The notes beneath the pieces were generated by a model. The model saw only the letters and a list, made by a program, of their open reading frames with translations, was not told where the DNA came from and made no database searches. From Danio rerio (Eukaryota > Chordata > Actinopteri > Cypriniformes > Danionidae): a stretch of DNA of 64,000 bases. The DNA is taken from assembly GCF_049306965.1 (NCBI RefSeq), contig NC_133183.1, positions 29,472,001 through 29,536,000 on the forward strand, read 5' to 3'. Every line of letters begins with the position of its first letter. Position 1 is the first letter of the stretch. The position numbers and the translations under genes were made by a program. Positions 60,230 through 64,000 of the stretch are shown piece by piece.

Positions 60230-61218
60230 TGCAGTAGGTGATCATCTTCAGAATCATGTGTTGTGCTGGTTGAAAGTCTCTTCACAGTCCAAAAGTAAAG
60301 ATTAAAGAAAATGATCTAAATGTTTTTATATGTATTTTTATATTCTGGGTAAGGCATAAAACTAAAACATGTTCATCCAATTAAATATTGTCGGGCTGAC
60401 AATTCCCATAATTCTGATAAGCAGCTCAAACTGTCAGCAAATGTAGATTTGAACCACTGGGCATCTCTTCATGCAGATTCACCATTTGCGTGTGGATGCG
60501 TGCATGTGCGCCGCGCGTTTATGTGCAGACGAGCAGTCACAGTTGCAAATCAAATGCTGAATAAAAACCTGTTAAACTCCTGAATCAATATTGGAGTGAG
60601 TTTTGCACGCTGGAAGAAAAATAATACCATGACTGAAGTATTTCTGTTAGGCAGGTCATGTTCTGTGTTGAACTCTTTTAGTCACGCAGAGCTGATGTAG
60701 ATTGTGTTGTTATGAATGGGTTATCTGCACAGAAGTGTTGTTCAGCCACTGAAATCTCCCCGTGAAAGATTGATGCGACTATTTTCAGCTTCATAAGGTC
60801 CTTTTACAGCGTTGATAAAGTAGATTTATATTTAGTTTAACAACAAAACATCAGTAAATAGAGCTATTCGGCCTAGCCTACTTTACTGAGCTGAAGATGC
60901 TTTTGTATTTATATTGGGTCATTTCTGAACAATGACAGCCTGTGATGCGCTCTTTATATTGTTCACCACTACTCTGAATATTCATGTGAAATAGCATGCA
61001 AGTATGGTTTAGTAATAAGTGTAATTCCTGCACGCCACCGGCTAAACACTAGCTACATTTCTAAATGGTGAATGACATGATCTAGTGGGTTGTCCACTGC
61101 CATCTTTACGATGAGCATTCGTGTTTCAGAGGCGTGGCTTTGGATGGCAGGGGAGGGACTGTGTTTCAAAGATATTATGCCAAGCGGTTAGCATTTTGGC
61201 AGATCACCTACTGCACCT
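60230..61218. mobile_element. 1-kb TIR element (GCTGCAGTAGGTGATC ends)
   Basis: The left end GCTGCAGTAGGTGATC and the right end GATCACCTACTGCACC are inverted copies. The interior has no transposase. A degenerate internal piece of the same family lies at 2640-2830. Confidence 0.75.
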
Positions 61219-62335
61219 ATAACTTGTTTGGTAAATAAATCCTGTTTTGTTATTTAGCTTATTATTTTTAAGGAACAGTGAAGTTGCATATTAACTTGAT
61301 ATGCAAAGAATGGGAAATAAATTATTTTTGACATGCTGATTTTGGTAAAAAATTGTGAATATAGGTAATACTCGCCTTGCAATTTTAAAATCATTGTTTT
61401 TTTTTTCTTTGAGCAGGCAATTTTTAATTTAAATGATTGCTGCTGCAGTCTGAAAGTGTCGGTTAGGCAATGCTGACGGACACAGCTAAAGCTGGACAAA
61501 TTACAGTTAATTGATTATTAATTCTGATAAGAATAACATCAAAAACAAGATAATATTAATAATAGGTCTTTTATTTAAAAATGAATTTAACACATGTAAT
61601 AGGTCTACATAAGTGTGAAACGAACCAAACATCATCTTTAAAATAGTCAGGCCTCAGCTCTCTGTGATATCTCTTCCTATCATCGATACACAACACTAGT
61701 GTCAATCGGCACAACCCTATCTTGTAGTAAACATAACTCCAAACTGCAATATGGTCATTTAAATGTTGTTCGCGCATCGACGTTCAGGGGTTCGAATTGA
61801 GATCGCCATCTTTTTACGATTAACTATGCAGTCCAACTATCACTTGCCAGTAATTAACCAATCTTTTATAGTAAAATCTGTATGTGTACTATTGGTCATA
61901 CTGTATGAATTAACTCCAGAATATCTGGCATGTGAAAATACATAATTGAGCTATCCTTTCATCTTTAAATAAATTGCTTTAAGACACAATTGTATGATGT
62001 TATATAGTTAGAACTAGATTACATTTTAAATAAACCTGCCAAAGGGTCTGTCTTACCTTGTTCTGGTTACTCTGCCCTGTTCACTTAGCAGCAAATATCA
62101 CTAGATAGGCTACCTGGTGCCTGAATGAAAGGGTTACCGTCTTATTCCCTGATCTTCTTGCTTTGTCTGACTGTTGTGGCTCAGTTTGTTTGTGAGGATC
62201 ACTCATCTTCATGTTGTCCAAAACAGGTGAGAAGACAGAAGCATTATGGGACTGGATGTCAGAAAAAAAACAGAGAATATCGAAATCAGAAATATTTGTC
62301 AAGACAGAACAAGTATATTCTTCTTTTTCTATATT
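61219..62335. other. AT-rich non-coding with worn hAT end
   Basis: 61785-61835 (TCGAATTGAGATCGCCATCT, TTACGATTAACTATGCAGTCC) is a worn hAT terminus like those at 34.9 and 35.3 kb. No gene was recognised. Confidence 0.4.
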
Positions 62336-62440
62336 CAGGGTTTCTGCAGATATCATAATGTCAAATTTAAGACTTATTAAGACCTTTTTAAGACCATTAA
62401 GTATTAAATTTAGGACCTATATCGCAATATCAAAAACACG
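62336..62440 (+). repeat. one end of the CAGGGT TIR family
   Basis: CAGGGTTTCTGCAGATATCA followed by TTTAAGACTTATTAAGACC and TTTTTAAGACC matches one terminus of the elements at 30.7 and 58.3 kb. Confidence 0.6.
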
Positions 62441-62918
62441 CATACACATAAAGAGATCAGAAGAAGAAGAAACCGACAGTAAAATCTGACAAATAAACAG
62501 AGAAGTAAAAAGCTTCTGGAACTAGGTCATATCATTAATATCATTCAGGATAATCGTTTTTAATTATTTTATAATTAATTATAAAGATTTTTATAACCAT
62601 TCAAGATTTTTTAAATACATTTTTTATCTAAATGATGCATCACATGCTTTTGTTCATATCTCAGACAGTTCTACCCATTAAAGTTAAATATTAATGGCAA
62701 CAGATCTTGGGTTGCTCTACAATTATATTTTTTATTAAGGCAGAAATAAAAACAGAAAACAAGTACACTCACTAAAAATATTGAGGTTTTTTATTTTTTA
62801 TTTTGCCCACTCAACAATTCACACATCACTTTCTGACTAGTTTAGTTATCACCAATAAAGCCTAGAAATTGGGCATCAATATACTGTAAACTGATACATA
62901 TATTTATATATTCCTTTC

Positions 62919-63190
62919 CAGTTGAAGTCAGAATTATTAGCCCCCCTGTTTATTTTTCCCCAATTCCCGTTTAATGGAGAGCAGATTTTTTTCAACACAT
63001 TTCAAACATAATAGTTTTATGAACTAATCTCTAATAACTGATTTATTTTCTCTTTGTCAAGCTGACAGTAAATAATATTTGACTAGATATTTTTGAAGAC
63101 ACTTCTATACAGCTTAAAGTGACATTTAAAAGCCTAATTAGGTTAATTAGGTGAACTAGGCAGGTTAGGGTAATTAGGCAAAATTTTGTT
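62919..63190 (-). mobile_element. half copy of the 1.3-kb TIR element family
   Basis: CAGTTGAAGTCAGAATTATT, CCCCTGTTTATTTTTCC, AAGTGACATTTAAAAGCC and AGGTTAATTAGG match the reverse of the right half of 1346-1863. The other end is missing. Confidence 0.85.
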
Positions 63191-63492
63191 ACTTAATTTT
63201 AGTTTGTAACTTGTAAATTGTTTTAAATTCGAGGTTGTAATATAGGTCTATACATTAGTGTAAAACCTATGAATGATGGAAAAACATATTCTGTAATATT
63301 AAAACCAACTGGGTCTCCACTTTTGCATGGCCTCTTTTTTTAAACAAACTTATCCCTCAGGTTTTTACAAACTTTTACAAAAACTGTCCTCCTTTCTTAC
63401 TGCTTTTGCAATTTCTAGCCAAAAAGTATTGGTCATCTGGTTCTACTTCTCCCTATGATCACGCATGGACTGATCATAAAGAAGATGTGTGT

Positions 63493-64000
63493 ATAGGGCT
63501 GGATGATATGACAAAAATTTATATCACGATATACTTCTTAATTTCGGTCGATATGATATCATTTCGATATCGATATGGACAATATTAAAAAGACATTAAA
63601 AAACTGCCAAGAACGCACACAATAGATGTCTGTACCTACAAATATCTGCAAACTGAATTTGCAAAGTCTATAATACCTCCAGGCTCTTATAACTTTTCTT
63701 TTAATAAAAAAGTTTAAAAAAATTTTAATTGTTCACTTTTTAAAATGTTAACTCTCTTTTTTGTATTTAGCCTTTACAGACAGACATATATATATAGACA
63801 TATATATATATATATACACACAGGGCTTTACATTAACACCCCCCAACCTGCCAAATTCAGGTAGATTTCAGCTTTGGCGTGTTAGACAGTCACTCCCACA
63901 AGCCACTTTGGCTGGTTGAAAATATTTTTTTTTCAATTTTGTAGTTTTCCTAAAAGCAGGGTTCGACAATATAAGGATGACCCAATATGCATGCAAATGT
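63493..64000. repeat. repeat fragments at the window edge
   Basis: TAGGGCTGGATGATATGACA with ATATCACGATATAC begins a hAT-type element whose other end is not seen. (AT)n runs lie at 63786-63820. CAGGGCTTTACATTAACACC near 63822 is the start of another common zebrafish repeat. Confidence 0.5.

Overview
This is an AT-rich vertebrate nuclear window, almost certainly from zebrafish (Danio rerio) or a close cyprinid. It holds several tRNA-derived DANA/HE1-type SINEs, many hAT and other terminal-inverted-repeat (TIR) DNA elements of kinds familiar from zebrafish, long CA/TA microsatellites and no bacterial gene organisation. Most short open frames here are chance frames in AT-rich or repeat DNA.

Layout. 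1-4.99 kb is older dispersed repeats, including a 518-bp TIR element at 1346-1863. 4995-13653 is one large, very young LTR element on the minus strand. Its two 1716-bp LTRs show no difference that I can see by eye, and it has a TACT target duplication, a tRNA-Ala-type primer site, a polypurine tract and a 500-residue gag-like frame, with no recognisable pol or env. It interrupts an older zebrafish repeat (4450-4994 continuing at 13654). 13.7-19.6 kb is AT-rich sequence with two back-to-back SINEs and a palindromic MITE. 19.66-20.73 kb is a tandem array (about 242-bp unit) with a SINE inserted in it. It sits directly upstream of a CpG/GC-box/CCAAT promoter and first exon on the plus strand (20.87-21.08 kb, strong splice donor). 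No coding exon of that gene could be recognised downstream, so 21.1 kb onward may be its long first intron.

21-36 kb carries hAT and MITE copies, including a hAT with a perfect 8-bp target duplication nested inside another TIR element (30.7-32.35 kb). 36646-41159 looks like a single TIR-bounded segment. Within it lies what appears to be a complete spliced minus-strand transcription unit: CpG-rich 5' exon, several small exons with good splice sites and compatible phases, stop codon, AATAAA and a GT-rich downstream element. The predicted product (at least 109 aa) is not one I recognise. This is the most interesting object in the window.

41-64 kb is again repeat-dense. It has two hAT elements with perfect 8-bp duplications (42.55 and 44.42 kb), a decayed autonomous hAT with a readable BED finger and transposase segment (52.2-55.3 kb), a roughly 71-77-bp minisatellite (56.9-57.75 kb), two TIR elements of 1.0-1.6 kb (58.3 and 60.2 kb) and fragments at the end. 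Several unique, repeat-free stretches (about 29.4, 36.0, 47.3 and 50.0 kb) could be conserved regulatory DNA of the large intron, but this is inference only.
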